From Thermohalobaculum sp039026375 (GTDB lineage Bacteria; Pseudomonadota; Alphaproteobacteria; Rhodobacterales; Rhodobacteraceae), in NCBI GenBank assembly GCA_039026375.1, contig JBCCML010000001.1, forward strand, positions 121,290 through 185,289: a DNA stretch of 64,000 nt, given 5' to 3'. The notes beneath the pieces were generated by a model. The model was not told where the DNA came from. It did no database searches and saw nothing but the letters and a program-made list of their open reading frames with translations. Made by a program: the position numbers and the translations under genes. Position 1 is the stretch's first letter; every line of letters starts with the position of its first letter. This document shows, piece after piece, positions 26,265 to 41,200 of the stretch.

Positions 26265-29200
26265 ATGAAGTTTGATCCGACTGCATTTTGCGGTCACGGC
26301 CTTCGTGGCGTGACAGCGCTAACAATGTTGTTGACCTCCGGCACGCTTGCTTGGGCCGGCCCCCTCAAGAACCCCTACACCCCGGACGAAGACGACTGGA
26401 GCGACGCGCGTGACACCCCTGCAGCGCGGAAAAACCAACCGGCTGGCGCCACCCTAGAACGTATCCCCGCCACAACCCTTTCAGTGACAATTGATCGTGA
26501 TTCCGGAACTGAGACGGGGATCACAAGTTTTGGTGGCGCTGCTCCCGGCGCCACAGCTCCTGCACAGCCCAGCACCCGCGCGCCGGCGCCAGCACCGGCC
26601 AGTGCACAGGTATCTGCGGGCGCTGGATCGACCGCAAGCGGCCAACCTGTAAGCCAAGTTGCTAGCGGTGCAACGGCGGCCATATCGCTCGCAGATCGCG
26701 TCCAACCGCGCATCAGCCTGCAACTGGAAGCGGGCAACGACCGCGGCATCGGCACGGCCGACGTCTTTCTGCCGTTCTTCCAGGACGAGCGCTCGGTCGC
26801 GTTCTTCGATCTGCGCGGCGTGGCCACGACGCAGGAAGAGTTCGAGGGGAATGTCGGCGTTGGCTATCGCCGGGCGGTCGGCGACCTGTTCGGCGAAGAG
26901 GTCGTACTGGGCGCCTATGCGTTCTTCGATCTGCGCGAGTCCGAGAACGACAATCAGTACTATCAGGGGACTTTCGGGGCCGAGTTCCTAACCGATACCT
27001 TCGAGGCCCGGATCAACGGCTATCTGCCGAATTCGGACCGCAACGTGATTGTGCCCGGCGGGTCCGGTATCGGCGTCTTTGGCACCACCGTCCAACAGTT
27101 CTCGCTGGTGGGTCTGGTTGAACAGGCCCTGCCCGGCGTCGAGGCCGAAGTAGGTGTCAATCTGGACCTCAGCGACGATGTGCGGTTCAGCGCCACGGGC
27201 GGCTACTTCCATTTCGAGCGTGACAGCACCCAGGTGGCAGGCCCCAAGGGACGGCTGGAGCTGCAATGGTCCGACCCTTTCGATATCGACGGCGCCCTTC
27301 TCAGCGTCGGGGGCGAGATTAAGAACGACCGGGTGCGCGATACCCAAGCGACCGGCTTTATCCGCTTCTCGATCCCGCTGAGCGCCAACCCAACCCCACA
27401 GCGCGACCTTTCTGCGCGCGCCCGTAAGCTGGGCAGTTATGTCTACCGTGACGTGGACATTGTCGCACCGGTCGTCTTCGACAACGGCTTTGCCGGACCG
27501 AATGTCGACGTGACCGGCGGCCCGCTGGCGCCGAACTCTGCCGCCGGCAGTCCAAGCGCAGATGGCGAGACGATCAATATCTTCCACGTCGCCGATGCCC
27601 CGGTCGGGACTGGCGACTGTTCGTCGGCGGCCAATGCCTGTGCGTTCACAACGGTCGAGACGGATCCGGCCTTTGGTGCCGGTGACGTCATCGTCGTCGT
27701 TGACAGCGCCGGCGCGACGATCACCAGCGACTTCCTGCTGACCGGTGACCTGCAGCGCGTGCTGGGCGCCGGGCCGAATGGCACCCTGACGGTGACATTG
27801 CCGGACGCGAACAACTCCCAGGTCAATCTGAGCAATCTGGGCGGGCGCGTCGGGATCCAGGGCACCGTCAGCCCCGAGAACGGCTCGACCCTGGAACGCT
27901 TTGATCTGAACGGCGGAACGGGCCCGGCGATCCTGGTCGACAACGATATCGGCGTTGGCACCGCGCAGGTGATCGACGTGCCGATCTGGGGGGGCAGCGA
28001 AGGGTTCTACGCCAACAACTCGGCTTCCGGTGGGATCGCTTTTGATACGGCGTCCTCGATCACCGGTGTCTCGGGCACCTCGGTCAGAGTTGAAGCCCCG
28101 ACCCTGGAGGCGACCTTCAACGCGCCGATCACCCACACCGGTGCCGGCGCCGCGGTGGAAGTTACCGGCCACAATGCCGGCCAGATCACCTTCAACGCCC
28201 CGATCACCTCGACAAGCGGCGATGGCGTCGCGATCACCGCCACCGGGCCAGGCAGCCAGATCGCGTTTGGCGCAGACCTGATGCTGAGCAGCCCGACCGG
28301 GACAGCCTTCCAGGCCATGGATGTCTTTGGGTCGCTCAGCGTGTCGAACGCGCCGACCGTGACGCTGGAGACGACCAGCGGCCAGGCGCTGAGCCTGACC
28401 AACGTCACCATCGGTGGCGGCGGCTTCTACACGGACACGATCATCGCATCGGGCGGATCGACCAGTGTGCCCGTCAGCATCAACGGCGCTTCGGGGGGCG
28501 ATGTTTTCCTGGGCCTGATCGACGTGGACGGTACCGCGGGCGCGAACGTCGATGCGCTCTATATCGCGGAGACATCAAACACGATCACCGCAACGTCGAT
28601 CATCGCTGACAACATCAGCGGCGATGCGATCGAGATTGCGGGCACCAACTCGCTGGTGTCGTTGGGCTTTGTCGATGCGGACAGCGTCGCTGGCATCGCC
28701 CTGAATATCGACAGCCTGACCGGCACGGTGGACGTTGGCGGCGGCGCTATCGGCGGCACGACCACCAACGGTCAGACGGCCCGGATCAACGCGCTGACAT
28801 CGGGCAGCCAGGTCAATCTGAACAATTTGACGCTAAGTGCGGACGACGCGCTGGGGGTCGAGATCATCGACAGCGCTGGCACCGTCAGCCTAACAGGCGG
28901 CGGCATCACGCAGGCCGGCTCTGGCCCTGCCCTGTCGATCTCGGGCGGCGCGGGCACGCTGCTCGCCTCGGGAACCACCGATGTTTTGAACACCAACCCG
29001 ACCTCGGGTCAGGGCGTCGTGATTGACGGCTTGTCCGGGGGCCTGATCGACATTGACGGCAACGTGTCTGTGGCGGGGGCCGGCGAGATCGTGCAGATCG
29101 GGGCCGCCAACTCACTGACCGGCGGCACGGTCAACTTCGATGGCGATGTGGTTGCCGATGGCGGCGCGTCGGTAGATGTGTTCGGTGTGGGCAGCGGCGT

Positions 29201-32200
29201 ATCGGTCGCGTTCAACGGATCGACGTCAGTTACCGGGAACACCGGGCCCGCCATCGACATCGCGTTCCTGGACGGCGATGTGTCCTTTGCCGACGTCGAC
29301 ATCACCAATCCGGGCACGGCTGGTGTGCGGGTCGCGAACACCATCGCCGGCACCCTCAGCTTTGACGATCTGGACATTGCACTGGAGACGGACGGCAGTG
29401 TCGGCGTCCACCTGTCGTCGTCCACCATTACGGGCAGTGTCACCGCCACGGATTTCGACCTGACGTCGACCAGCACCGTCAACACAATCGGCATCTCGAT
29501 CGAGGGGACCACCGGCACCGGTACCGTCCGCTTTGGGGATACCGATCCCTCGGGTCAGAGCGCGTCGATCGCGGGCACGGCGATCGGCGTCCAGGTCTCC
29601 TCGACCACCAACATCGGCATGTTTGTCTTCGGCGATGGCGAAGATGGCACCGATCAGGGATCGACGATCGAGGCCACCATCGCGATCAACTCGGCCGATC
29701 TGCTGCTGCCGACACTGGGCAGCTATGACTTCTTGGATGTCGACTTTGCCACCCCGCCCAGCGCCGCCACCCTGACGGTAAACCTGCAGGGCATCGACAT
29801 CTTCTATGTCGACCAGGACGGCACGGCCGATGTGAACTCGCCGTTCGCGGCCGGGTCGGTCTTTAACCCAGGCTCCATTGCCCAGGCGAACGCGGCCACC
29901 GGCATCGATGTCATCGCGCTGATCGACACGAATGTGGATGGCAACGCCGACACGATCGACGCGGGCGCCGCCAGCCAGGGCAGCGGCACGTCGCTGAGCC
30001 TGGACGACGAGCAGATCCTCATCTCGTTCGGCACTGGCGGCGGGTCGATCGACCTGAGCGATTTCGGACTTGTGGCGACCAGCATCCAACCGCCGTTCAA
30101 GTTCTCGGGCCTGTCGCCCAGCCTGACCGTGGCCGAGCCCAGCAATATCGACGTGGCCCCGATCCTGACGACCACGTCAGGCACGGCAACCGAGGTTGTG
30201 ACCATCGTCGGCTCGGCCGGCATCGCCAACACAACCATCACCGCCAGCGGTGTCGACGGTGTCTCTGGCACCAGCTTTGCCGATACCGAGGTCGTGCGCC
30301 TGCGCGATGTCTCGATCAGTGTGACGGGCGGTACGGCCCTTGATTTGGCAGACAATGGCCAGGACCTGTCTGTACAGTTGAACTCGGTCACCCTGACCGG
30401 GGATACGCCGCTGGACATCGACGGTTCGGGCGGCGGCACGCTGACGGCCAACGAATTCAACGACATTAGCCTTGATGGTGGGGTCAGCACCCTGACCGGC
30501 ATGGTCTTCGATGGGACCACCGGCGGCACGGTCCAGACCGTCACCGGGGGCACGCTTTCCGCGACTGGCGGGGTGCTCTTCGACAGCGTCACAGGGTCCT
30601 TGGCCTTCGACAGCGTCGACATCACTGCCACGGGCGCCACGGCGCTGTCCGTGACAGGGACGCAGGATTTCTCGCTGAACACCAGCGGCGGCACCATTAC
30701 CGCCACGAACGGCACCGCGATCGATATCGACGGCGCCCACCTGTTCGTCCTACTGGACCGGGTCAGCAGCTCGAACGGCACCGGCATCGCGGTCTCCGGC
30801 GCCAGGGGGATCATCTCGGCCAACCAGGTCGACATTGCCTCGGGCGATAACACCGGCATCACCGTCAGCGGGGACAGCAGCTTCGGCCTGGGCATCTCCG
30901 GCGGTACCGTCACCGCGAACGACGCAACGGCCATCGACCTCTCAGGCATCGATGTCGACATCACGCTGGACCAGGTGAACGCCAGCAACACCGGGCGGAC
31001 CTCGATCGACCTCGACAACCTCGGCGGATCGGTTTCGATTCTGGGCGGCACCATCTCGTCGACGGTGACGGGCACGTTCAACCTGGTCGATATCGTTCAG
31101 AACGACGCCGGCAGCGCCCGCGACCTGACCGTAAACCTTGCAAACCTGACGATTGCCGAGGCGACCGGTGACCTGGGCGGCACCAACTTCGGCATCTCGG
31201 CCAATGTGTTCGGCGACGACCGGCTGGCCATCGGCGTTTCGGGAACAACCATCACCGGTGTCGATGCCGGAGTGCTCTTCCTGAACACCAGCACGTCTCG
31301 AGACGGCCTGACCGTTACCGATTTCAGCAACAACACATTCCTGGCCTTCGACCCCTCACCCCTTGCCCCGACTTCGGTACAGTTCGGCGCGATCTTCGAC
31401 GGGGTGACGTTCGATGCGGACACGGCAACAGCCGGGTTCCAGAAGGTGTCGGGTGGCACACTTACCTTCGGCTCTTCGACGGCGGTAACCCGGCAAGGCC
31501 TGATCCTCACGGCCGGCGTGTTTACCACTGCGCCAGGTGGCAGCCAGGGGACGTTCGAGATTGCTGACTTGCAGGCGCAGTCGGACGGTTTCCTCGCACA
31601 AATCGCCGCGGGCTCAGACCTGACGCTCAACGTCCTCGGCGGCGATGTGGCGGGGGCCAACTTCACTATCAACGACGCCACCGTCGACATAACGCTGAAT
31701 ACTGCGACGCTGACCGGCTCGACCTCGTTCACGGACGTGTCGGGCGTGGTCAACGTTCAGGACGGCGTGATCGACGATCTGCGTGTGTTCGGTGGCGATG
31801 CGGCTTACACAATTGGCGCGGACATCGGGAACGGGACAACCGGGTCGCTGAGCATAGCAGCCCTGACCGGCGGCAGCGTCACGGTCAGAGGTGACACGGA
31901 CCTGACAAGTTCGCTTCAGATCGCGAACATCAACAGTGGCAACCCTGTCACGATCAACCTGACCGGCGCCATTACGCTGAGCGGTGCCGGCATCCGGATC
32001 AACGATACGCCGGACGCCGACATCACGATCAGCGGCAACACGACGATCATCGCCCCCGGCACCAATGCCATCCGGTTCGACAACCCCGGCGGGACGGTGA
32101 CGATCAGCGGGGATCTGTCCGTCAGCGGCGCCACCGGCACCAACCCCGTCATCTTGTTCGAGGGCGCGCAGGGCAGCGTCTCGATCACCGGGGCCACCTC

Positions 32201-35200
32201 GTTGGCGGCGTTGGATGGCGATGCGATTGGCTTCAACACGGCCGAGACGGTCACGGGCGACATCGTCTTCAGCGATCTGGACATCGAACTGCAGTCCGAC
32301 AACGCCACCGGTTTGGACTTTGCGAACGTTACATTGGACGGCAACTTCTCGGCCGATGATATTGATATTGTTGGTGGTTCTCTGCTGACTGGCGTGACAG
32401 GTGTGGACCTTGCCGGGGCGACCACCAACACGATGGGGCAGATCCGCCTGGGCGATACGGATGTCGCAGGTGCAGACGCCACGATCGGCGGCAGCGTCAA
32501 TATCGGCGTCAACTTCTCGGCCACGACGGCGATCAACTTCGTCTTTGGCGACGGCGAAGATACGACCGATCAGGGCTCGATCATCAACGCGACCATCCAG
32601 ATCAACGCGCCGAACGCGCCGACGAACGGCAGCTACAACTTCCAGGACGTGAACTTCACGGCCACGCAGCCCGGCGGTGCCGGCTCACCGAGGCCTGAAA
32701 ACGTGGTCTTCCCGATTGGCCTGGACGTGGTCTTTGTGGCCGCCAGCGCCACGGGCGATGGATCCGGGCGCGATGTAGATAACCGCGCAACGGTCGTCAC
32801 CGCGGACGCGATCACGCGCAGCGGCGTGACGTTTGTGCTGATCAACGACGGGAACGCCATCAACGACGTCGACGGCTTCACGCTGGATCTGGGGCAAAGC
32901 ATTGACGGCTTTGGCAATGCCAACCAGATCGCCGCCGGCCTGCAGGTGCCGTCCAGCTTCAGTGGTATTCCCGGTGCCTCGGGCACCATTTCGGACCCCA
33001 CCGGTAACGGCGCCGCCACCCTGACCAGTTTGTCGGGGGGCAACCCGGTCGTCACGGTCGCGGGCGACAACACGATTGCCAATGTTATCATCAGCGCGAA
33101 CGGTAGTATCGGCATCGCCGCTGGCGCCAGCACCGCGCCGGTGGTCTTGGGCTCGGCCGAGGGATCGCTGATCGTCCGCCAGGACGGCCCGCAGTTTCTC
33201 TCCCCGGGTGTTGATTTGCAAAGCACCACGGTCGCCGGGCCGAACGTCACATTCAAGGATGCCGTGATCTCGGGCTTCTACGCCAACGTTTGGGTCAGCG
33301 GCTCCGGACAATTCGACGTGGATAAGCTGGAGATTGACGGCGGCCTGTTCGGGATGCTCTTCAGCGGCAATTTTGGCACCCGAAATGTGGCGACAGATGT
33401 CGGTGACATGCTGGTCATCAAGAATGCCACGGTGAATGCCACGGCTCAGCTGGGCACCGGCCAGTTGAACTTTGGCGCCGGCACGACGCTGAGCGAAGCC
33501 ATCAACATCGATCTGTTCATCAACAACAATAACGGCCCCGTCGGCGTCAATTTTGCCGGAACCATCAAACAGACCGGCTTAAACGCCGGGGAAGACCGCG
33601 CCGTGTTTATCGGTACTGGATTTGGCGTGGCGAACGCAGGAACCATCACATTCACGCCGACGTCGATCATTTCGACGGACGGTGCTGGCGTGATCGAGGT
33701 TTCTGACACCACAGGGACGGTGACGTTCTCGGGCAAGATCGACGCGAAGAACGGGACCAGTAACGGTATTCGTCTATTCAACAACTCCGGCACGGTGACC
33801 TTCGACGGCACGACCGATGTTCTGGGTGCCAGCAATGCCGGCATCGTGTTGGACAACAATTCCGGGCCGGTGACTTTTGGCGCGAACACGACGATCACCG
33901 ACAGCGCCAGTCAGGCCGCCCTGCGGATCGCGAGCGGCTCGGCCAATGTCACCTTTAACGGGACAATCAATCAGGCGGCCGCGGCACGGGCCGTGTGGAT
34001 CAGCGGCAAGACCGGCGGGACGATTGACATCACCGGTAAGGTCACGGGCAATACGGGCGCGGCAGACGCCATCACTCTCGCGAACAACACCAATACCACG
34101 ATCAACTTCAGCGGCGGCCTGGATCTGACGACGACGACCGGCACGGCTTTTGCGGCAACCGGTCAGGGCACGGTGAATGTTGCCAACGGCGTGGTCAGTA
34201 ACACGCTGACGTCCAGCGGGGGCTCGGCGCTGAGCCTGAACAGTATCACGGTTGGCGGCACCGGGATGACCTTCGGCAATGTCAATTCCAACTCTGGCAT
34301 CGACATCACGAACGTCAGCGGCGGCACCATCCGGTTTGCGGCCGGTTCTAGCGTGAACGTGACGAACCCCACCGCGTCAGCTGGCATCCGGATCAACTCG
34401 ACGTCTGCGACCATCGACTTCGCGGGCGATGTGACCGTGACCGGTGCCGCGTTGGACGGCGTGGCGATCGTCAATAACAGCGGTGACATATCCTTCGCCA
34501 AACTCGACATCGCGATTTCCGGGCTCAACAGCGGTCTGGCATTGTCCGGGACGATCGGGGCCAAAGTCGACGTGGCCGATCTGGACGTGACCTTCCAGGC
34601 AGCAGGCATTGGCAGTGCCCTGTCGTTCTTCGGCGCGACCATCAACGCCAACGTCTCGATCACCGATTTCGACGCGAATGCCACCGGCGGCGCCGTGGGC
34701 ACGGGTACAGGCGTCGACCTGACCGGAACGACCGGAACGGGCATGATCCGGGTGGGCGATACCGATCCAAACGGCGCCGGCGCGACGATCGGCAGCGGAC
34801 TTTCCGAAGGTTTCCGGGTCGGGGCCAGCACGAACATAGACTTTATCTTCGGCGACGGCGAAGAGACGATCGACACCGGCAGCCAAGTGCTGGCCTCCAC
34901 CTTCATCACAGGCACCCTGCCCACCAATGGGTCCTACAACTTCGTGGATGTGGGGACGATTACCGGCGACGTCTCGAACCTGGGGACGCCGTCGGTCTAT
35001 TTTGTCGACCAGGCACAAAGCGCGTCGGGCGATGGCAGTTCGGTGGCGAATGCCGGATCGATCCTGAACGCCGAGACGTCCACGGCCGATGTCATCGTAT
35101 TGGTAGATACCGACATTGATGGCACCCAGGACCGGATCGCCACCTTCCAGCCGCTGACGCTGGACGACGGCCAGATCCTGCTGAGCTTTGCCTCGGGTGA

Positions 35201-38200
35201 TGGTCCGATCAACGTGGCGGACCTGGGCTTTGCGGGAGCCGCGGCACCTGCCAGCTTCCAGTTTGCCTCCAACGCTGGGCTGGGCACGGTCATCGCGACG
35301 CCCACGGGGATCGACACGGTGCGCCCAATCCTGGATAGCGCGTCGACCGCGGTGAGGATCCGGGGCGGTGCAGGCATCCAGGGGCTCTTCGCCGAAGGCG
35401 GGGTCTCGAGCAGCAATCAGGCCATCGAGGACACCACCGAGCTGCCCGGCGCTGTCTTCCTGGTCGATGTCGATCTGAGAAGCGGCGGCAACGCTTTCCG
35501 GATGTTGAACGTCAGCAATGACCGTACGCTCTCGGTCAACGGGCTGACGGCGCGAACAACATCAATTAGCGCGCCCATCGTGATTGACGCGCAAGTTGCC
35601 ACCCTCACGATCCAGCGGTTCGAAAACGTGACCGCCGAGGGCCCCGGCTTCGGCATCGCGATCAACGCCGCGGGCGGTACGGGGTCCGTTGTCTTCGACG
35701 CCGACCCCAATACCCCCGGAAACCAGCAGGTCGCGGGCGGCACGCTGGACATCACCGGCGGCTCAACATCCAGCGTCGTGAGCGGCCTCGTCATCACCGA
35801 GGCTAGCGGATCGATCCGCTTCGACAAGACCACGGTCGACGGCTCGACACGCGGCATCTCGATCTCCGGCCTCTCGGCGGGTGATGTGATCGATTTCGGC
35901 GACACAACGGTCACCGGAAACACGCAGATCGGCATCGGTCTGCAAAGCAACAATGCCGCCGCGACGGTGGCCTTCGACGATCTCAATGTCACCGGCAGCG
36001 GCATCGCGCTGTTTGCCTCTGACGGCGGTATCTTGGACATCGACATGCCGACGTCGACGCTGACCTCCTCCGGGAACTCGGCGGCTCAGATCTCGAACAC
36101 CACGCTGCAGCGCGGCGGGGTCAGCGGGATTACGTTCGCCAGTCTGACCGCCACCCCCGGGCCCAACACCGGCCTATTGTTCAGCGGTCTTTCGGACAAC
36201 ATCACGGTGACCGGGGCGACCTCGATCACTGGGACCGGGACCGGTGCCGAAGCGATCCGCTTGACGGGGACAATCGGCGGCGACATCGATCTTGGTGACG
36301 TCGACATCGTGCTGGACAACCCCACCAGCATGGGCCTGAACGCCGGTGGCGCGACCATCAACGCCGCGGTGTCCGCAGATGACTTTGACATCACCGCGAC
36401 GGGCGATCTGCCGGGAACCGTCGGTGTCAATTTGGCTGGCGTGACCGGCACCGGCTCGATCACACTGGGCACCAGCACCGATCCGGGCACGGGGCCGTCC
36501 AGCTCGATCGCCGGCGGGATCGCCATCGGCGTCAGCCTGGATGCGACGACCAGCATCGATTTCGTCTTCGGCGACGGCGAGGGCGGCACCGATACGGGCT
36601 CGTTCATTGGGGCGACCACACAGATCTTCTCGAACCCCGGTCCGGCCGGCGGCAGCTACAATTTCGACGATGTCGACTTCACCACCGGCGGCACGCGCAC
36701 ACCGATCAACGAGTTCCCGCTTTCTGGCGGCGCCCTGTTCTTTGTGGACAGCGACGGCGCCACAGGCGGGGGCGATGGCTCGGGCAGCGATGTCAACAAT
36801 CCGGCGACGATCGCCGCGGCCGATGCGCTGACCGGCGCGGTTACCATCGTGCTGATCGACAACGGCAACGCGATTGTCGACAGCGACGGCTTCACGCTGG
36901 CCGATGGGCAAAACCTGGACGGGTTCGGCAACGCCAACAGCTTCATGGTCGGTCAGGAAATTCCGGTTTTCTTCTCGGGCGTGCCCGCGGCCGGAACGAG
37001 CACGATCACCGACCCCACCGGTAACGGCGCCGCGACCCTGCAGCGCGCGGGCGATGTCTTGACCGTATCTGGCGACAACTCGGTCGAGAACATCATCATC
37101 AACGTCTCTGGTGGCCTCGGCGATGCCATCAAGTTCGCGGGGGTCACATCTGGCGAGACGGTCAACCTGGGCGGCCCCGACGGCGCGCTGACGCTGACGG
37201 CATCCGGTGACAGCGACGACGGGATCGACTCAATCGGGCTGACGGCGGGCCAGCTGAACATCCGCGATGTCGAAGCCGACGGGCTTGGGTTCGGCCTCTA
37301 CATCTCCAGCGATACCCGTGACAATGCCGTCGACGTTGATCGCCTGATCATCAGGAACCCCGTATTCCGCGGCATCCTGATCAACACATTCGGTGCCGCT
37401 GATACAGCCGCCAGTCAAAGCTTAGCGACCGATGCCGGCGATATCTTGCAGATCACCGGCAGTCAGGCGACCTCGATCGAGGTCAGAGGTATCACCGCCG
37501 GGACAATCGCGATCGGCAACGCCAATCCCGATGTGGGCGCGGGCACGTCCATCACCTCGCCAAACGGCGTGGGCTTCGATGTCGCCGGAGGCGCTGCTGA
37601 CATCACCTATAACGGTACGTTGACCCAAACTGGCGCCGCCTCGGCCGTGTCAGTGCAGAGCATGACCGGCGGATCGGTGCGATTCAACGGGATGGTGACC
37701 GCGGACACCTCCACCGCGAACGCAATCCTCATCGACACGAATGCGCCCACCAACACCGTGACCTTCGCGGGCGGTCTGGACATCACCACGACCACGGGCA
37801 GCGGGATTTCGGGCAACAGCAGCACGCTGAACATCCTGAACGGCACCGCCACCAACCAGATCACCACCGGCAATGGGGTGGCCGTCAATCTGAACGAAAT
37901 GACGGTCGACATCACCTTATCGAACGTCATGTCCACGCGCACCGACGCTGGCAACGGCATCAACCTGACCAACCTGTCCGGGTCCTTCACGCTGAATGAC
38001 GGCACCTTCAGCAGTGTCGTCAGCACCAGCCGCCATTCGGCCATTCAAATCACCCAGAACGACCCGACGGCAACGCGGACGCTGACCGTGGCGATCGATG
38101 GGATCGAGGTCACGCAAGATGCCAGCGGCGGCAGCGGTAGTGACGAGTATGGCGTGCGCGTGCTGGTCGGGGACCAGTCCAGCCACGCGGTGACGGGCGA

Positions 38201-41200
38201 GGATGACCAAGTCATCATCTCGGTCACGAACTCCAGCTTCGCCACGGAAGACCAGGCGTTGGACTTCATCAATTTGGGGGCGGGCCTGACCGTCACCGAT
38301 CTGTCCAACATCACGTTGCTGGACGATCCGAACGCCACAGGTCGGGCCGAGTTCCTCTACAACAACGGTGTCTTCTTCAGTCAGGTGACCTTTGACGCCG
38401 ACCCGTCGACCATTGCGCTGGATCCGGTCAGCGGCGGCACGTTCCTGGCCGGCACCTCAACGAACCGCGTGTCGCGCGGGCTAACATTCTTCCAGAACTT
38501 TGCCGGTGGCGCGGCCAGCGGCATCAGCAATCAGGGCACGCTGGTCTTCGACAGCTACACAATCTTTTCCGAAGACATCGGTCTGAACGCTCAACGCGAT
38601 CAAAGCGCAATGACGTTGCAGATCAACGCTGGCGCGATCGACGCGTCCTCCGTTGCTATCAGTGACCTCGTCGCTGATATCACCCTGTCGTCATTGACGA
38701 TCAGACCGTCGATAATCGCGTTTGCTGTCAACGGTGTCCGTTTGGAGGGCACCAGCGGCAGCTTCACGGTTACTGGTGCGACGACCCTGACCACCCCGGA
38801 CCGCGTTACGCCGACTGGTCCTGGGTTTGCTATCAGGACACGTCAGACTGCGTTCCTTGCCGACAACAGTTCCGTCGACATCGCGTTGAACACCTTGGTC
38901 GTTGGGACCGACACCAGTTCTGTCGCGAGCCCAAGCGTGCTGGATCCGACAACCGGGGGCGCGAGCGTCGGGATCAACCTGCAAAACACCTCCGGCAGCT
39001 TCTCGATCAGTGGCGCGACCACGATCACAGACGTTGTCGAGGATGCGATCATCCTGGACGGTAACTCCGGGGACATCGCCTTCAATCAGGTGATCATCAA
39101 CCGCCCGCAGGCGCCTGACCTCTTATCCGGCATTGTCCCGACGCCAGCGCTGCCCACCGACAATGCAGCGATCCGCATCAGGGGCACCAACACGGGCACG
39201 ATCAGCTTTGCCGACGTGGATATCGACCTAGAGGGCGCTCGCAGCACGGTGACCGGCATCGACCTGGCCGATGCGGTGATCAATGCTGACGTGTCGATCA
39301 CGGACCTGGACATCGTGGGCACGGGCGCCACGCGCACCGTCGGCATCGATCTGTCGAATACCACGGGCAGCGCCGCTGTGACGTTCGGCGACACGGCGAA
39401 CGTCGCCATGGCCAGTGCCAGCATCGGGGCTACGGGCAACGCGCCCGATGTGGGTGTCCTGTTCTCCGCCGGCACGAACGTTGCCTTCACCTTCGGCGAT
39501 GGCGAGGGCAGCACCGACACGGGCTCGATCATCGGGGCAACCGTGCAGATCTCGGCGAACCCCAGCCCGGCCGGCGGCACCTATAACTTCCAGGACGTGG
39601 ACTTCACCTCGGGCGGCACACGCACGCCGAACAACGATTTCCCGGTCTCGGGCGGCAACCTGATCTTCGTCTCGGCGGGCGGGACAGCGACGATCGCGAA
39701 CAACGACGTCAACAACCCCTCCTCAGTGAGCACTGCCGACGCCGTCACGACCTCCGGCGTGACCTTCGTGCTGATCAACGATGGGAACGCCATCGTTGAT
39801 ACAGACGAGTTCTCGCTGAGTGACGGCCAGAACCTCGACGGATTCGGCAACGGCAACGAGTTCACGACCGGCCAGGTCATTCCGGTGTTCTTCTCGGGCG
39901 TGCCTGCGACCGGCACTGCGATCACCGATCCGTTCGGCAGTGACGGGAACGCCGCGACCGGTGGTGCCGCGGTGCTGACCAGTAGCGGCGGCTCGGGCGG
40001 GGCGATCGTACGGGTTGCGGGCAACAATACGTTGTCGAACGTGATCATCGAAGATCAGACCGGCAGGTCCGGCGTGTCTCTTAGCGGCGCAACGGGCGCC
40101 GTGACGCTGGGCTCGGCCGATGGCCCGCTGATTGTCCGCGGGGCCGCGGGCGCACCGAGCGGCAGTAGCGGCGGCATCGCCGTCGACACGACAGGTGCCG
40201 CAATCACCATCACCGACCTCGAAGTGCGCGACTTCGCGGGTAACTCTGCCGTCAGCATCAGTACCTTCACCGCTGGCGGTTCACTGGACGTCGACCGACT
40301 GCTGCTCAGCGGTAACGAGAGCGGAATCCTGTTCAACGGCAACGTCGGCACGCTGAACATCGCGGACGAACCGGGGGACGTCCTGACGATCTCCGGCAAC
40401 CAAGTCGGGATCTTTGTGAACCCAACGGCGGCTGGCACGGTGACATTCGGGGCTGGGACGACCGTCACCGGCAGCACAGTTGCGGGCATCGTCATCGCCG
40501 GCGGGTCGCTGAACGTCACCTACCAAGGCAGCCTGACGCATGCGGGGACGGGCGGAGCCGTCGATGTCTCCACCGGGCACACGGGCACGCTGACCTTCGA
40601 CACCGGCTCGACCGTCAACGTCACCGGCGGCACGGGCCTGCAGTTCGGCAACTCTTTCGGGGCCGCCAACGGCACGTACAACTTCAACGGCACCACGACG
40701 CTGAACGGCGGAGACGCCGGGATCGACATCACCAACGGCTCGACCGGGACGTTCACGTTCGGGGCGAACACGTCGATCACCTCGCCCACTGGTATCGCGT
40801 TCAACGTCAACGGTGGTGCGCCAACCGTCACCATGAACGGTGCAATCACGCAGAACAACATTTCGAGCGCCGTTCGAGTGTCGGGGATGAGTGGAGGAGC
40901 GGTTACATTCAATGGGCTCATAACCGCGAACACGACAACAAACGGCGCGGTCGCGCTCGTGAGCAACACCGGGGCGACACTCAACTTCAATGGCGGATTG
41001 GATCTGACAACAAATAGCGGCGTCGCTTTCTCGGCTATTCTTGGTGGCACGATCAACGTTGCCAACGGCAGCGTATCCAATACGGCCACAAGCTCGGTCG
41101 GGGCTGTGGTGCAGCTGGCGGAAGTCACCATTGGCTCGACGGGGATCACCTTCTCGTCACTCTCCTCGACCAACACGTCGCCCAATGGCTTGACTCTTGA